Positions 22,441 to 33,795 of a stretch of DNA of 64,000 nt are shown here, piece by piece. Position 1 is the stretch's first letter, and every line of letters starts with the position of its first letter. Below the pieces are notes generated by a model. The model was not told where the DNA came from. It saw nothing but the letters and a program-made list of their open reading frames with translations, and did no database searches. A program made the position numbers and the translations under genes. The DNA is from Blasia pusilla. Taxonomy: Eukaryota; Marchantiophyta; Marchantiopsida; Blasiales. The stretch covers positions 42,842,001 through 42,906,000 of the forward strand of contig CM114274.1 of NCBI GenBank assembly GCA_050084515.1, read 5' to 3'.

Positions 22441-23033
22441 GTTGGGAGGGGTGCAGCTTCTCGGTTTCTCAGCCTTAGGATCTGAATGAAGGGACATCAG
22501 TTCCTCTTTACTCCAAACAGCTAACAATCTTTTGGTTCAATTATCCTCTCATGTGTTCACATTTCACAAAGTTGGTCTTGAGCGGACACCATTCATAACC
22601 AACAAAAAGTTGGTTATGGGGCAATTCAGAGGAGGCCATGATGCAGGCAACAATCCCTGCAAAAAGAGAGGTTGGCATCCGGGTGGTCCTCCAACAAAAC
22701 TACCCATGGGCACTGCTTATTGTAGACCGAGACAGCCAATGTTAAGAAACTTAGGCTCACATGGAGAGTGATGGAAAAATGTTTGTAGTGGTCTTATGAT
22801 GTCTACTTTTTTTTCGCCCCCAGGAAAAAAGGAGGTTTTTTTAGGGCCAAATGTGGACCACTACCTACTCTCTTCTAAAGATTTCCTGAATTTGAAAGCA
22901 AACAAAAATTTCAAATATGTCAAAAAGTTTTGAAGAGAGGAGGCGGATTTGGCCCTTTTTTTTTAAGAGAGACTCTCCTCTCTTCCTCTCTTCCTCTCCT
23001 CTCTTACTCTCTCCTGCCAGAATACCAGTCCCC
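22441..23033 (+). repeat. M2 right end and terminal inverted repeat
   Basis: Non-coding or unresolved until about 22960, then an inverted repeat (CTCTCCTCTCTTCCTCTC and CTCTTACTCTCTCC) and the terminus CCAGAATACCAGTCCCC. M4 carries the same end at 28050. An open stretch on the plus strand (22532-22771, FHKVGLERTPFITNKKLVMG) is partly conserved in M4, but I do not recognise it. Confidence 0.65.
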
Positions 23034-23042
23034 CCCAAAGTC
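23034..23042. repeat. M2 target site duplication (right)
   Basis: CCCAAAGTC, identical to 10614-10622. Removing M2 and one copy joins a continuous CT-rich flank. Confidence 0.88.
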
Positions 23043-23780
23043 CATCACCACATATTCCTTCATTCCTCTAGGGGACGAGTCCTCGTTTTCTTCAACTTCT
23101 TTGTCCTATCCTTGGAACTCATTTCACATACTCTTATGTAATCCCAATCTGATTCTACTTTATTTCTAATGTATACAAGTTCACAAATTTAATTTTTTTA
23201 TGGATTCTTAATGTGTGGTTATTATCTTCTTTAACTCTAATTTCCTATTCCTCATCCTAAATTTTCTAAAGGTAGCTGTCGTGGTGCATAACCTATTTGA
23301 GCTTTGGGTTGGGCTTCCACTTTCATTGAAAATTTTGTGGGAGCTTAGATACACTTGGATGATAAAGTATGACTAATTTTAGGACAAGATCATATCCTTG
23401 GACAAGATGAAAAATGCACACATCCTCTTTCCTTAAAATATTTAATCATGCGGTTCCAAAAACACATATCTGTTTTTAGGAGTTTTGGTCACATCTCCAT
23501 TTTCATTAAAATTTTTGAGGAAACTTAGAGACACTTGGAAGATGAAGTGGCCCAAATTTCATGTGAAGATCGTATAACAGGACAAGATGAAAAATACAAA
23601 CACCCTAGGGAGTTAGAAGGTGTAATCACATAGGTCTAAATGCATCTTTATCTTATTGGGCTTTGGGTTAAACCTCATATTCACAAAATGTTTGCTAGGA
23701 ACTTAGATACACTCAGCTGAACAAGAAGATCAAATTTCAGGGGAAGATATTTTATTAATACCCATTGCGACAAATATAGT
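23043..23780. repeat. Diverged tandem repeat, unit about 180 bp
   Basis: From about 23290 three diverged units follow one another (starting near 23290, 23470 and 23650), sharing GGGCTTTGGGTT, CTTTCATT(G/A)AAA, AACTTAGA(T/G)ACACTT and GGACAAGATGAAAAAT. The first 250 bp is the right flank of M2. No coding frame is convincing. Confidence 0.55.
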
Positions 23781-24184
23781 TGTGATACCCACAATTTTGT
23801 AATTTTGGAGATTTACACCTTTTGATTCAAGGAATGAAGATTCTATGAAGTAAAGCTTGTAACTGTTTTAGATATTATGTTTGTGTATTGGAAGAATATT
23901 AATATTGAAGTGGATCACGAGGCTCCTAGGACAAGGCAAAGAGGTGGAAAATCAAGGACTTGCCTTAGAGGAGAGGGACATGTGGTAACGAAGTCTAAAG
24001 ACTAAGAGCGAAGCTTGGAAAAGACAACGAAGCCTTATTACGAACCTGTTTACCAAGTGCTCCGCTCTTGAAAGAAGCACGATGAAGAAGAAGAGGAAGA
24101 AGTACTTCGTCTTCAGCAAAGCACAATGAATGAAGCACTTGGAACAAGCGTGAAGAATGCAGCGCTTTGTCCTCATACCAAGAG
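23781..24184 (-). mobile_element. LTR-B fragment (reverse)
   Basis: The plus strand starts TGTGATACCCACAATTTTGTAA, the complement of the 3' end of the solo LTR at 50956-52119. Further blocks (ACAAGGCAAAGAGGTGGAAAATC, CTTGCCTTAGAGGAG) also match in reverse. It stops abruptly against the copia-1 LTR at about 24185. Confidence 0.6.
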
Positions 24185-24396
24185 GAATAGAAACGAAGAA
24201 AAATAGGTAAAATCCTAGTTTCTTGAGTAGTGAAATAGTCGGGAGCCGCAGCGGTAGCGCATTCTCGTATGTTGAGTTATCTCCATGTTCAGGTTCCATC
24301 GAAGCTCTTCTGTGAGCGCACAGACGCACTAGGCCACTTTGTATCTCTAAGTTTTGTAAAGATTTATGTCATTTTGTCACTTTCTGTTTTCTCACA
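24185..24396 (+). mobile_element. Copia-1 5' LTR, 3' portion
   Basis: Matches the last 210 bp of the copia-1 LTR family (CGGGAGCCGCAGCGGTAGCG, TTTTCTCACA). The front of the LTR is missing, replaced by the LTR-B fragment. It is followed directly by the primer-binding site, so it is the upstream LTR of a real element rather than a solo LTR. Confidence 0.82.
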
Positions 24397-24414
24397 TGGT
24401 ATCAGAGCAGCAGG
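24397..24414 (+). other. Copia-1 primer-binding site
   Basis: TGGTATCAGAGCAGCAGG directly follows the LTR end. TGGTATCAGAGC is complementary to the 3' end of plant initiator tRNA-Met, the usual copia primer. Confidence 0.9.
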
Positions 24415-24468
24415 TTTTTCAGTATTTTGTATCTGGCGATCTAGTGTGTTTGCACAAAATCTTGAGAG

Positions 24469-26146
24469 ATGGCTACTTCTTTGTCAGTTTGTGCTCGCCC
24501 TCCTCCACTGGGTGAAGGGAAGTTAGATGGGTCTAACTATACATTGTGGAAGTTCAAAATGAGAATTGTCCTTAAATCATTTGAGATCTAGGAGACGGAC
24601 ATAGGGGTCGATTCGAATCCACAAGCAACTTTGAGTTTTGCATGTTCATCTTCATCTGCGGATATCGATCCTGTTGTATTGCTGGCATGGATACTGATGC
24701 TCTATGTGCAATTGTCACGAATGTAACTAATTCTGTCATGACTCTCATTCAACATACAACCACTATTGCTGAGGCGTGGAACATTCTGAAGAATCAATAT
24801 GAAACGAGGAATGAGACTCGAATTCAGAATTTGGAGAATTAGCTTACGTCCAAGAAATTTTCAGAAAGAGAAAGCGCGGAGCAATTTTTGACAAGGATCA
24901 AGAATCTTCAAGATCAAATGGCGTCTGTAGGAATTTCAAAGTCTAGCAAAGATTTGGCACGTCTGTGCATAAGGATTTTTCCTTGAAGGTATGACAATTT
25001 GGTCACTGCATTGAACACTCAAGTAAGACCCACGCCGCTTACTTTTGAACAATTTAGTGCAATGTTGGTAGAAGAGGAAATGTGCTTCAAAGCAAGAGAG
25101 GGAAGTGATGCAACATTTACTGCCAACGTACAGAGAGGTAGAAATAAGGATTACAGTTCAAATGTCAAGAAGAAATTTCCAAGGAAAGCCTTCAAATGCT
25201 TTTATTGTGGTAAGCTAGGTCATCTTATCAAAGATTGTAGAAAGAGGAGTCAGGATGAGAAGAACGGTTGTTTAAGACCTAAGAAGGAGTCTAGAAATTC
25301 TGTAGAACTAAGAGAACATGAAGTAGATGCTTGGGTAGCAATCGAAGAGTTTTGCACACAGGCAGAACATTCCACTAAGTTAAAGAGTGAAGATGCATGG
25401 GTGCTCAATAGTGGAGCATCTAGGCATATGACCAATCATAAGGATTGGTATAGCTCCTTACACTCTCTACAGGAGCCCATTGTTGTTACTATTGTAAATA
25501 ATGCAAAGTGCCCTGTAGAAGGGAAAGGCACAATTTCTTTAGTCTCACAAAAAGGAGATGAAAAGAAGTTAACTAATGTACTGTACGTACCAGAGTTGAA
25601 GCGAAATGATTTCAGTAGCAGTATTATGTGATCGTGACCTAGAAGTTCGTTTCAAGAAAACTGGAATAATCATTGAGGATGCCAATGGGAAAGTAGTGGA
25701 TGAAGGTATACGACGTGGAAATATCTACGAGTTGTATGCTTTCACGACAAGTGTAGGTACAGATCTTAGTAGCAGTAAGTTGTGGCATGAAAGATTTGGA
25801 CATCTAAGCTTTCCCTTACCAAGTCAGATGCAGAAATCTAGCATTGTTGTTGATTTACCAACAATTTTTGGAGTGTCGAATACATGTGAAGCTTGTATGA
25901 TGGGCAAGCAACACCGACAACCATTTCCACAAGAGTCCACCAATAGAGAAAAGGCTCCTCTAGAGCTGATTCACGCTGACTTTTGTGGTAAAATGAGAAC
26001 AGTGGTATTAGATGGTTCTTCCTACCTCTTTTTAGTTGTCAACGATTATAGTAGGAAGATGTGGGTGTATTTCCTTCGTGATAAGGCAAGTGCTTTTGGA
26101 AAATTTAAAGGATGGCACAAGCTCGTTGAGAATGAGACAAGAAAGA
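24469..26146 (+). pseudogene. Copia-1 gag, protease and integrase front
   Basis: Starts MATSLSVCARPPPLGEGKLD with LDGSNYTLWK, typical of copia gag. The CCHC knuckle CFYCGKLGHLIKDC lies at 25197-25238. The protease motif reads VLNSGASRHMT, where Asn replaces the catalytic Asp. The integrase zinc motif (LWHERFGHLS ... CEACMMGKQHR) and start of the core (ELIHADFCG, VNDYSRKMWVYFL) follow. Stops near 24590, 24840 and 25630 break it. The frame is cut at 26146 by MULE M3. The continuation is most likely the RT segment at 54531, because both ends share one LTR family. Confidence 0.8.
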
Positions 26147-26584
26147 GAGGTGCGGTAAGAGGAGAGGAAGAGACAAAGAGACGAAGAGAGGAAGAGAGGA
26201 GAGAGGAGAGAGGAAACTACCTTCAACCGAAAGAGATACTTATTTTGAAGAGAGTTTCCTGTGATTTGAAGAGAGTTGCCGTTGGGTTGAAGAGAGGAAA
26301 CTTTTTGTGTGAATTTTTTTGCACTTTTTTGCTTAGTTCTTAAGCACTCCCACAGTTTTTTTTCCTCTTCCACATTTTGGCAACCCCTCTAAGTCCGACG
26401 AGTTGCAAATTGCACAAAATTTAGAAAACTGAAAAATGAGTGGAATCATAAGTGTGGAACCAATCACTTTTTCCATCCAAGGTCTGGAAAAAATCTATCA
26501 TTTGCCCTAGGTTGAATAGAGTTTAAGCTCAAAGTGAAGGTTCTAGAAAAATGAAAGTACAGTCTAAAACCTCATTTTGCATCC

Positions 26585-28049
26585 TCAAAGTGGTTTGTTT
26601 AAAATACTTTGCACTTCTTTGAGGGACAGAATTGGTTGGTGGATTCTTACTCCTATCTCCGACTCTCTTAAAACTACAAGCAACACATAGTACATGTGCT
26701 TACAAGGGAAATACCTTTTGCCACTTGTCTCTCTTTGGACAAAGTCATCACATGAACATGTGGGAAAGCAACAGCTGTGCACCACATACATCCCTGTGAC
26801 ACTTGAATTTACAGTGTTGTTCGTGACCCAATACATCCTTCATATTCCATTGCCATTGTGGACATCTTTTGTGGCGATGATCTCCATTTTTGCCTCTCGA
26901 GCTGATGTAATTCGCTTTTCTCTCTCCACCGTTGGCCTACACATTCTGTTTCTCTTCATCCCATTTCTAGACTCAAATAGAAATAGTGGATTGAGATCAT
27001 CCACCTTCTCCGGGTACATGTTGACATCAATCTTGGGTTGAATACGAAATACGAAGGTCTCTATAATGCGAACATGCTCTGAACTTCCTCCGTCTATGAG
27101 TCTGAAACCGACACTTGTAAGATTGTCCACTTCGTCTTGAGTGCAATTCTTACCTGCGGCAATCAGCCAAATTGTGGGGGTATTCCCCGGAGCTCCAATG
27201 GTAGCGGGATAAGACTTGCGGAAAGCGCAAGATTCATTTGGGCAGAAGAAGTACTTCAATTGATCCTCGGTCCTCATGAAACGATCAAAGGTTTTGAGTC
27301 CCCAAAACCTAGGCAGTGGTCGTCCAGTCCTTGTACATTTCTTATTTAGGAAAGTGCCGCATGCTCTCCTAATGCCATCAGATCCTGCCCTGCAAGTGGG
27401 TCCACGTCCAGGGTTGCTCCGAGATATATGCTAGCATTTCAGCAATCCACCTCCATGATCGGAATCCCATATTGTTGAACTACCCCAACGACCGGATGTT
27501 GCAAACTTCCAGCAACGGAGGGCTTTTGAAATAAAACATTCACTGATTTTGGAGAAGTTACTCATTCACTGATTTTGGGAGCAATCCGGGATCCTCGAAT
27601 ACTTGGGCGGCGTTATTTCCTCATCCAAATCAATCACAGGATTTTTTCCTCGATGTTGTCTCTTCACCTGCCTGAAGTCAAGATACTTATATGGTCTCCA
27701 CGAGTCTCGCTCGGACTGCTCTACCACCATCTGTATGGGACGTCTGGAAACGTACCCACGAACATCCCATCAATGTGTACGTCTTGCTCGAGAGGAGTTC
27801 CTACTATGCACCGATTGAATGCTTCCACATAGAGTTTCTCATCACCCGATCTCACAACCGCCCTGACATAGAGCTCGTAGATCGAAGCCCCCCTTCCTTT
27901 TGTTATGCCTTTTGGGAGGAAGATATGGGATGCTGCAGACTCTAGCATTGCTCTTGCCTGGTCTTGTTGGCATGCCTCCACAAGTGAAATTCTTTGGCAT
28001 GCTTGTGACGACCTCCAAGAAGAATGAACACTTTCTGCTCCACTTGTGT
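26585..28049 (-). pseudogene. M3 gene A exon 2, interrupted by M4
   Basis: The minus strand encodes the SWIM end (CSCDDFVQRETSG, FPCKHMYYVLL, stop at 26585) and upstream parts (HRGTN-type block, SIYELYVRA). Frameshifts occur near 26840, 27280 and 27720. M4 entered at the codons for NTSG, two codons before the catalytic Glu, and the remaining 43 bases of the exon lie at 39450-39492. Confidence 0.8.
28041..28049. repeat. M4 target site duplication (left)
   Basis: CACTTGTGT, repeated exactly at 39450-39458. Joining the two flanks restores the sequence found uninterrupted in exon 2 of M2 and M5. Confidence 0.95.
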
Positions 28050-29735
28050 GGGGGCTGGTATTCTGACAGGAGAGAGTAAGAGAGGAGAGGAAGAGAGGAA
28101 GAGAGGAGAGTCTCTCTTAAAAAAAAAAGGCCAAATCCGCCTCCTCTCTTCAAAACTTTTTGACATATTTGAAATTTTTGTTTGCTTTAAAATTCAGGAA
28201 ATCTTTAGAAGAGAGTATTTAGTGGTCCACATTTGGCCCTAAAAAAACCTCCTCTTTCCTGGAGGCGAGAAAAAAGAAGACATCATAAGACCACCCTAAA
28301 CATTTTTCCATCATTCTCCATGTGAGCCTAAGTTTCTTAACATTCCCTGTCTCGGTCAACAAAAAGCACTGCCCTTGGTATTTTTGTTGGAGGACCACCC
28401 AGATGGGTACCTTTCTTTTTTTGAGGATTGTTGCTGCATCATGGCCTCCCTAAATTGCCCCATAACCAACTTTTCATCGGTTATGAATGGTGTCTGCTCA
28501 AGACCAACTTTCTGAAATGTGAACAAATCAGATCCTAAGGCTGAGAAACCGAGAAGTTGCACCCCTCCCAACCCGTAAGAAAGCTCACCATAAGAAAGGA
28601 AAGATTTTTAGAAGTGATTTTCTTCCACCCTGCACCCACGACGATCTAACGGGTTGGGAATCTGAAATGGCAATCCGGGGTAGTAGGAATCTGCACATCT
28701 TAGACAAGAAAAGAAGCCTACAAGCTGGTTGGACGAATGAAGGAACAGGCAAAAGTCAAGAAGCCCGCCACAATGCGTCAGAAGTTGGTCTCACCGGGAT
28801 AGAGTCCGATCACTCAAGCAGTCAACCTGTCGGAATCCGACAGGTTGCCTGGAAATGGTTAAAAAGTTGCAGTGGGCAAAAAGCAAAAAGTCGGAATCAT
28901 ACGGGTTGCAGAATTGTAATTCTGAGTAGCTAAAAGAACACAATCCACAATTCCAAAAACATATTCCAGCAAACTTTTACAAAATCCATTATGGGTTGAA
29001 AAAATCTCGTCCTTTATTACCTCCGAAGGAACCTCGGAAATGTAGATTTCACCTAGTCTATGATTTCTTCAGCCTCGTCATCTACAAATTTACTCCTAAC
29101 TCTCCTCGGTGACAGTATCAAAGGAATGTCCTGGGATTCAAGTGGCTCCTCTGGCCGATTGTAGACGGGGATCGAAAATGTTGGCGAATTCGAGAGCCTT
29201 GGCCCCCCCTCCTAGGTACACCATAACGGTCCCATGTAACCTGTCTCGAGTCCCACCGCCTTCCTCAGCAATATACCTTGTACGCTGTGCAATGTGACAC
29301 CCATCCAGTATCAATATCTGCTCCGTCCCCGGTAATACCATTATGGCAACCGCATGGGGTAGAAGGAATCCAACACGCGAGAGAGAAGAAAAGAAGCCTA
29401 TGCCTGCGCTTTTACGAGTTGAGGGAAGGTGCCAAGGGAAGAAGCCCGCCAGATCGCCTCTTAAGTTGGACCAACAGGAAAGGGTCCGATCGGCAACTGT
29501 CGGAATCAGACAAAGTTGCCTGGAGGTGGTAAAAAAGGGTGCGATGGTCAAAAAGCGAAAAGTTGCAAGGAGGAGAAACCCGGCGGGTTGCGATGGTCAT
29601 AAAGTGAAAGTTGCAAGGAGAAATCCGACGGGTTGGAAAATAGAAGTCCGTGGAGTACATAGACGATCGCATTCGAAAAGACAAAAAATGATCAACAAAC
29701 ATTTACAAGCACCACCATCGTTCGAAAAAATCTTC
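28050..29735 (-). other. M4 right end and region downstream of gene B
   Basis: Inverted-repeat end (28050-28130, GAGAGTAAGAGAGGAGAGG) and then the counterpart of M2 21300-22960. The ILILDGCHIAQRTRY stretch (minus strand, near 29200-29370) and the VGLEQTPFITDEKLVMGQF stretch (near 28400-28520) are recognisable. No gene could be assigned. A palindrome lies near 28822 (CAACCTGTCGGAATCCGACA). Confidence 0.5.
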
Positions 29736-29892
29736 AAACTATCTAATCTGTACCCATCTCAGCATGGATCCACAGGATCTTGGAAACTATTTAATCTGTA
29801 CCCATCTCAGCATGGATCCACAGGATCTTGGATCTTGAACACCTAGAAATTGTGCTCGGGCCGAACGAAGCAGTAGACGTAGGAGTGGTCCA
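29736..29892 (-). pseudogene. M4 gene B exon 4 remnant with 48-bp duplication
   Basis: Only the start of the last exon remains (minus strand MDHSYVY at 29892). A 48-bp unit is directly duplicated (29736-29783 and 29784-29831; AAACTAT(C/T)TAATCTGTACCC). After it the sequence jumps to the DNA downstream of the gene, losing the K-x-P-x-L and AdoMet motifs present in M2. This copy cannot encode a complete methyltransferase domain. Confidence 0.75.
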
Positions 29893-30337
29893 TCTCAGTA
29901 AATCAAAGACGTTGGAAACAATGTCGAAACTAAAGAAGTCGCCTTGAGAACATTTTCAATAATCGACTTTGGATCAATCTTGGATCTTGCCTGAGTCCGA
30001 CGGGTTGTTTTGTCCCGGACCAACCCGTCGCCTTCCAACGGGTTGGTCAGGGACAAAACAACCCGTCGATCTCCGTTGTTTTTGTCCGTGAGCAACCCGT
30101 CGGAAGGCGACGGGTTGCTGGCCTAGAGCAGCCCATGCTCGCCTGAGAGCAACCCGTCGCTATCAGACGGGTTGCATCCAAAAACCAAAATCAACTGGGA
30201 AAAACCAAAAGCAATTGCAACCCGTCGGGTTCGACGGGTTGCTGGCTTAGAGCAGCCCATGCTCAGCTGAGAGCAACCCGTCGGTTTCCGACGGGTTGCA
30301 TCTTTCCCACATACAGGGAAAACCGCGGTGTACCTGC
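29893..30337 (-). repeat. M4 gene B intron 3 remnant with palindromes
   Basis: About six palindromes between 30000 and 30300, for example GCAACCCGTCGGTTTCC facing GACGGGTTGC near 30273. The donor side is missing: exon 3 runs straight into intron sequence at about 30338. Confidence 0.75.
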
Positions 30338-32107
30338 CCCAAAGTCGCAACCCCAAGGGCAGATCGGCGATCAAGAGATCCACCGCAACCTCTTCGACCA
30401 CTCCATTCACCATCCAAGCAGCGTGCCCATTTCGTTGGAGCTTCCATCCCAGCGTTGTCAATTTTTCGATGGCTGGTGTCGACGCTTGAGAACTGAAGCT
30501 CTTCAACTCATCCAGTAAAGGAGTGAACTGAAGGAGGACGCTTGTCCGGGTCGTTGTTTGTCTGTGTCTTCCCAAGGATGATGGGCTGTATTCTCCTTAG
30601 GACAACCCGGGCACCTCTCGCTTCCGCTTCTCCCTAGCTTGGGGACGGCTTGTCGGGGTTTCTATGACCTCAGATTCAGGTGGCGTTTTTTTCGCCGAGG
30701 ACCTGGTCCGACCCTCTCCGCTTTCGTCCGGGGACGATTCCGCCTCTGGCCTTGAATCTTCAGCCTCTCTTTGGGAAGACTCGGCCTCTGAATTTTTCCC
30801 TCCCCTCGCCTTGCCTTTGAGACCCACTGTGGATTTGTCTTTGGTTGTGCGGACCTTGGAAGCCAACTCAGCTGTCTCGTGGGCCTGCTCTTCTGCATCT
30901 CCTCCGAAGAAGTCTTCAGGTTGGACGAAATTGGGGATGTCGTCTTGTCCTGAGGCCACTGCATCATGAAGCACTCGTAAGTCCTTATCCGTGATGTCTT
31001 TAGGGTCGTTGAAGTCGAGCCAAATGGGGAAATTCTCCACCTCCCAATCGGACATGTGCTGCCCCATCTCCACGTCGTACATGGAGAATGTCTCTGCATC
31101 CGGCGGCGAAGCCCACAATTTCAAGGCTACCGGTAATTTTCCCCACATACCTGCGTTCTTACACTGGACGAGGTACATGAAGACCATCCGTTGGGCAGCT
31201 TTTAGTCGAACAGAATCGGCCGTCTGCTCCTGTAGATCTCGCCTCTTCTTCGCTTGATCCCGTTTGTTCCCCTCTACTTCTTCGTCAAGCTCTGCCTGAG
31301 GGAGGACGCAAACCTTGAACATGGTCTTGAATCCTGGGTTTTTGGTTGGCTTGTCCCGGATGTCATCGAGCCAAACCTCGAAATCTCCAGAACTTTCAAG
31401 GTTTGCTTCGGCGGAATGGGCTCTAATCTTACGAGCTACGCTTGCACCGTCGCCCAAAGACGGACTTCCCGATTACCACCAACGCGCCCCGGAACGACCA
31501 TTCGCGTAGCCAATGCGAGATCACTGGATCGGACACACCCGGAGGATGGTGTGCCGCCCTCTTCTGGGCCTCTGATCCCTCGAGACTGATTTTCATCAGT
31601 CATATCCTCCTAAACTCGCTTATCCCGGACAACACAAACCGATGCACGCGATCCAGCGACACTTTCTCCCCAATCCGACCATGCGGATCTTCATCCCTCT
31701 TCCGCTGGCGCTTGATAATCGCCTTCGGCTCCTTGTAGAACTCCGGACCAAGTTCGGGGTTGAGAATGCTGATGTATCGCTGCATCTTGCTCGCCGTGTA
31801 TTTTGTTGCAGCAGATACTGCAGCTTGGATGAATTTGGCGCACTCAGACGCAGATACCTTCTCCCTCCGCTCCAGCTCCAATGCAGCGTTTTTCTTCAAC
31901 CAGCAAAGGATGGTTACGGCTGCATCTTGAGAAATAAACTTATTTGCCCAAGTTTTCTTCTTAATCTGAGCACCCTTTGCAAGCATCTGATTGACGAGGG
32001 CATCGCCCAAGAACCCCATGTACTCTCCCGGGTACGTCGTAAGCACCTTCCTCACCCGATCGCAGTCCTGGATCCAGTGGTGGGTGACATTCCCCTCCGA
32101 TACAATC
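30338..32107 (-). pseudogene. M4 gene B exon 3: helical middle and truncated methyltransferase-like start
   Basis: The middle domain is readable in several long frames (31600-32115, 30597-31457) and keeps CAG where M2 has the stop, giving NFVQPEDFFGGDAEEQ. A Glu/Ser-rich linker (SQREAEDSRPEAESS) continues to KREVPGLS. A shift then leads to NGHAAWMVNGVVEEVAVDLL and IADLPLGLRLWG, again DLP instead of DPP at motif IV. The exon stops there through a deletion that fuses it to intron 3. Confidence 0.68.
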
Positions 32108-32601
32108 CTGCACATCCAAACTCAACCCGTCAGGAAATTACATGGGTTCCAGCAACCCGTCGGACTCCGACGGGTCGTCACACCTCAAGGTCGGATTCTA
32201 GCAGCGAGCTAAATGATGCAACCCGTCGGAGTCCGACGGATTGCATTCAGCAAACCGTCGTCTGACGGATTGCATTCACCAAACCGTCATCCGACGGATT
32301 GCATTCAGCGAACCGTTGCATCCGTCGGAGTCCGACGGATTGCATTTGCTAATGCCTCGTAAGCAAACCGTCGGAGTCCGACGGTTTGCTTTGGGCCAAA
32401 AACTAGTTAAATCTATGGTCAATCAAACAAGTCGTCGGAGTCCGACGAGTTGCAATCTTAAAAAAACATCCGAAAAAGCGTGCAGTCGAGCAACCCGTCG
32501 GAGTCCGACGAGTTGCTTTCGGCAAAAACAAACCTAACCCATTCATCAATCGAGCAACTCGTCGGAGTCCGACGAGTTGCGAAAGTGTTAAAGATACTCA
32601 C
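32108..32601 (-). repeat. M4 gene B intron 2 with palindrome array
   Basis: Palindromes between 32150 and 32582 include units whose two arms changed together: GCAACTCGTCGG with CCGACGAGTTGC (near 32554) and GCAAACCGTCGG with CCGACGGTTTGC (near 32363). Intron bounds are GTGAGT and TGCAG on the minus strand. Confidence 0.88.
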
Positions 32602-33074
32602 GTGTTCATGGCATGCATTGCCATTTCCACTGTCGCCATGTGATGAGGGTATGGGTGAAGGACCACTGCTTTCATGCAGAAATGTGCCTCCAATGAGTTG
32701 GGCCGCTCCTCCGCAAACTTGGTCCACGCCATGAACCTATGATTTCCATCCCAGATGAAGAAATGCAGATTCCTCATCCAGCTAAATTTCGTGCCCTCAA
32801 CTTGCCTTCTGAAATCGTGGTCTCGCATCCTCCAGAATGTGTCGAGCTTTTCCAAGTCCTCCTCGGTAACCAGAGCTTGGGTTCCATGCTCGTCGTAAGG
32901 CTGAACATAGAAGGGAGGAAAGCTGTCGACGTAGGATGCTGTTGCCGCCGATTGTTTTAGCTTCGCGATGTCCTCGTCGGACTGAATTTCGTGGACGTAT
33001 TCCATTGTCCGCAATCAGCAGAGTGGAATCCTCGGGGCGTTGTGGCCCTCCATGAGTGCCATCTGCTTTACCAC
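32602..33074 (-). CDS. M4 gene B exon 2: ParB-like domain
   Basis: Counterpart of M2 16853-17325. It carries the same helix (SDEDIAKLKQSAAT), the strand PPFYVQPYDEHGTQ and the DGNHRFMAWTKFAEERPN signature. The first residues contain a stop-like disruption near 33015 (RIPLC becomes shortened), but 138 codons from 33014 to the splice donor are open. Since this exon is kept open in two copies whose other exons have decayed, it is the best-preserved part of gene B. Confidence 0.6.
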
Positions 33075-33164
33075 CTGTCAGAACCGGGACAAGAGGAATA
33101 AACTACACTGAAATCCCAATGAATTGCAATTCACATAATTCAAAAAACCCAGAACCTCTCTTAC

Positions 33165-33795
33165 CCGCTCGAAAATGGGGTCGGTTTCTTGACCAGCTAA
33201 CTTGTCTGAGACAGAAGCTGGAAAATCGACTGGGAACTCGTCGATCCGATAGAGGTCGATGTCCTCCGCCGGGCTTGGAGTCGAGAATGACCGCTTTCCG
33301 GCTTCTTCGGCCATGTCCACCATGTCCACGCTGGCGGTCCTCATGACCTCGTCGTCATCGATTTCAACTTCGGGCGTTTCCACTATGTTGATTGTGTCCC
33401 CGGACCTCGTGGAGGACATTTCCCGCATCTCAACACTTGCGGTTGGACGGGCTGGGCTATCGTCAATGGCTATCGCTTTTTCCCTCCTCGCTTTAGCCAA
33501 TTCGCCCTCACTCACCGGCAGCGTCCAGACGCTTCTTTTCTCTCTTTCCGTCGGCGATCCTTTTCTTCAAGGCCTGCGACGTCTCAGCCTCTACGTTCTG
33601 TTTATCTTGCGCCTCTTGAACACGTCTCACAAGAAGCACTTGGTCGTGCATCTACGCTTCCCTTTCCCGCTCCTCGATTTCTTGCTGCCTAATTTCATTC
33701 ACCGAACGAGGCCCAGGAGAAGCTGACGCAGGAGTCCTAATGGACTTCGGAGTGAAGCTCCCAGACTTGTTGGCTTGTGATTTTTTCCTCGTCAT
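33165..33795 (-). pseudogene. M4 gene B exon 1: charged N-terminal region
   Basis: Starts at the ATG complement at 33795 (MTRKKSQANKSGSFTPKS). The coiled-coil stretch contains frameshifts, but the second half (33165-33515) is open and keeps the five-A run lost in M2, encoding KAIAIDDSPARP and PAEDIDLYRIDEFPVD. A 90-bp intron (33075-33164) separates it from exon 2. Confidence 0.68.

Larger units (their letters stand above)
10623..23033. mobile_element. MULE copy M2, both ends present, 12.4 kb
   Basis: The most complete copy. It starts GAGGTGCGGTAAGAG at 10623 and ends ACCAGTCCCC at 23033, with perfect 9-bp duplications outside. Inward from each end lies a GA-rich inverted repeat (GAGAGGAAGAGAGG type). 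Gene A is on the minus strand (11018-14947) and gene B on the plus strand (16134-21186), diverging from a palindrome-filled intergenic region. A further 1.8 kb lies between gene B and the right end. Both genes carry stops or frameshifts, so this copy is probably not active. Confidence 0.88.
26147..28049 (-). mobile_element. MULE copy M3, first part
   Basis: Starts GAGGTGCGGTAAGAG inside the copia-1 integrase, preceded by CAAGAAAGA as the expected 9-bp target duplication. It contains the gene A 3' flank and most of exon 2, then is interrupted at 28049 by M4 and resumes at 39450. The far end of M3 is missing: the sequence stops at about 40801 within exon 1. Confidence 0.85.
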
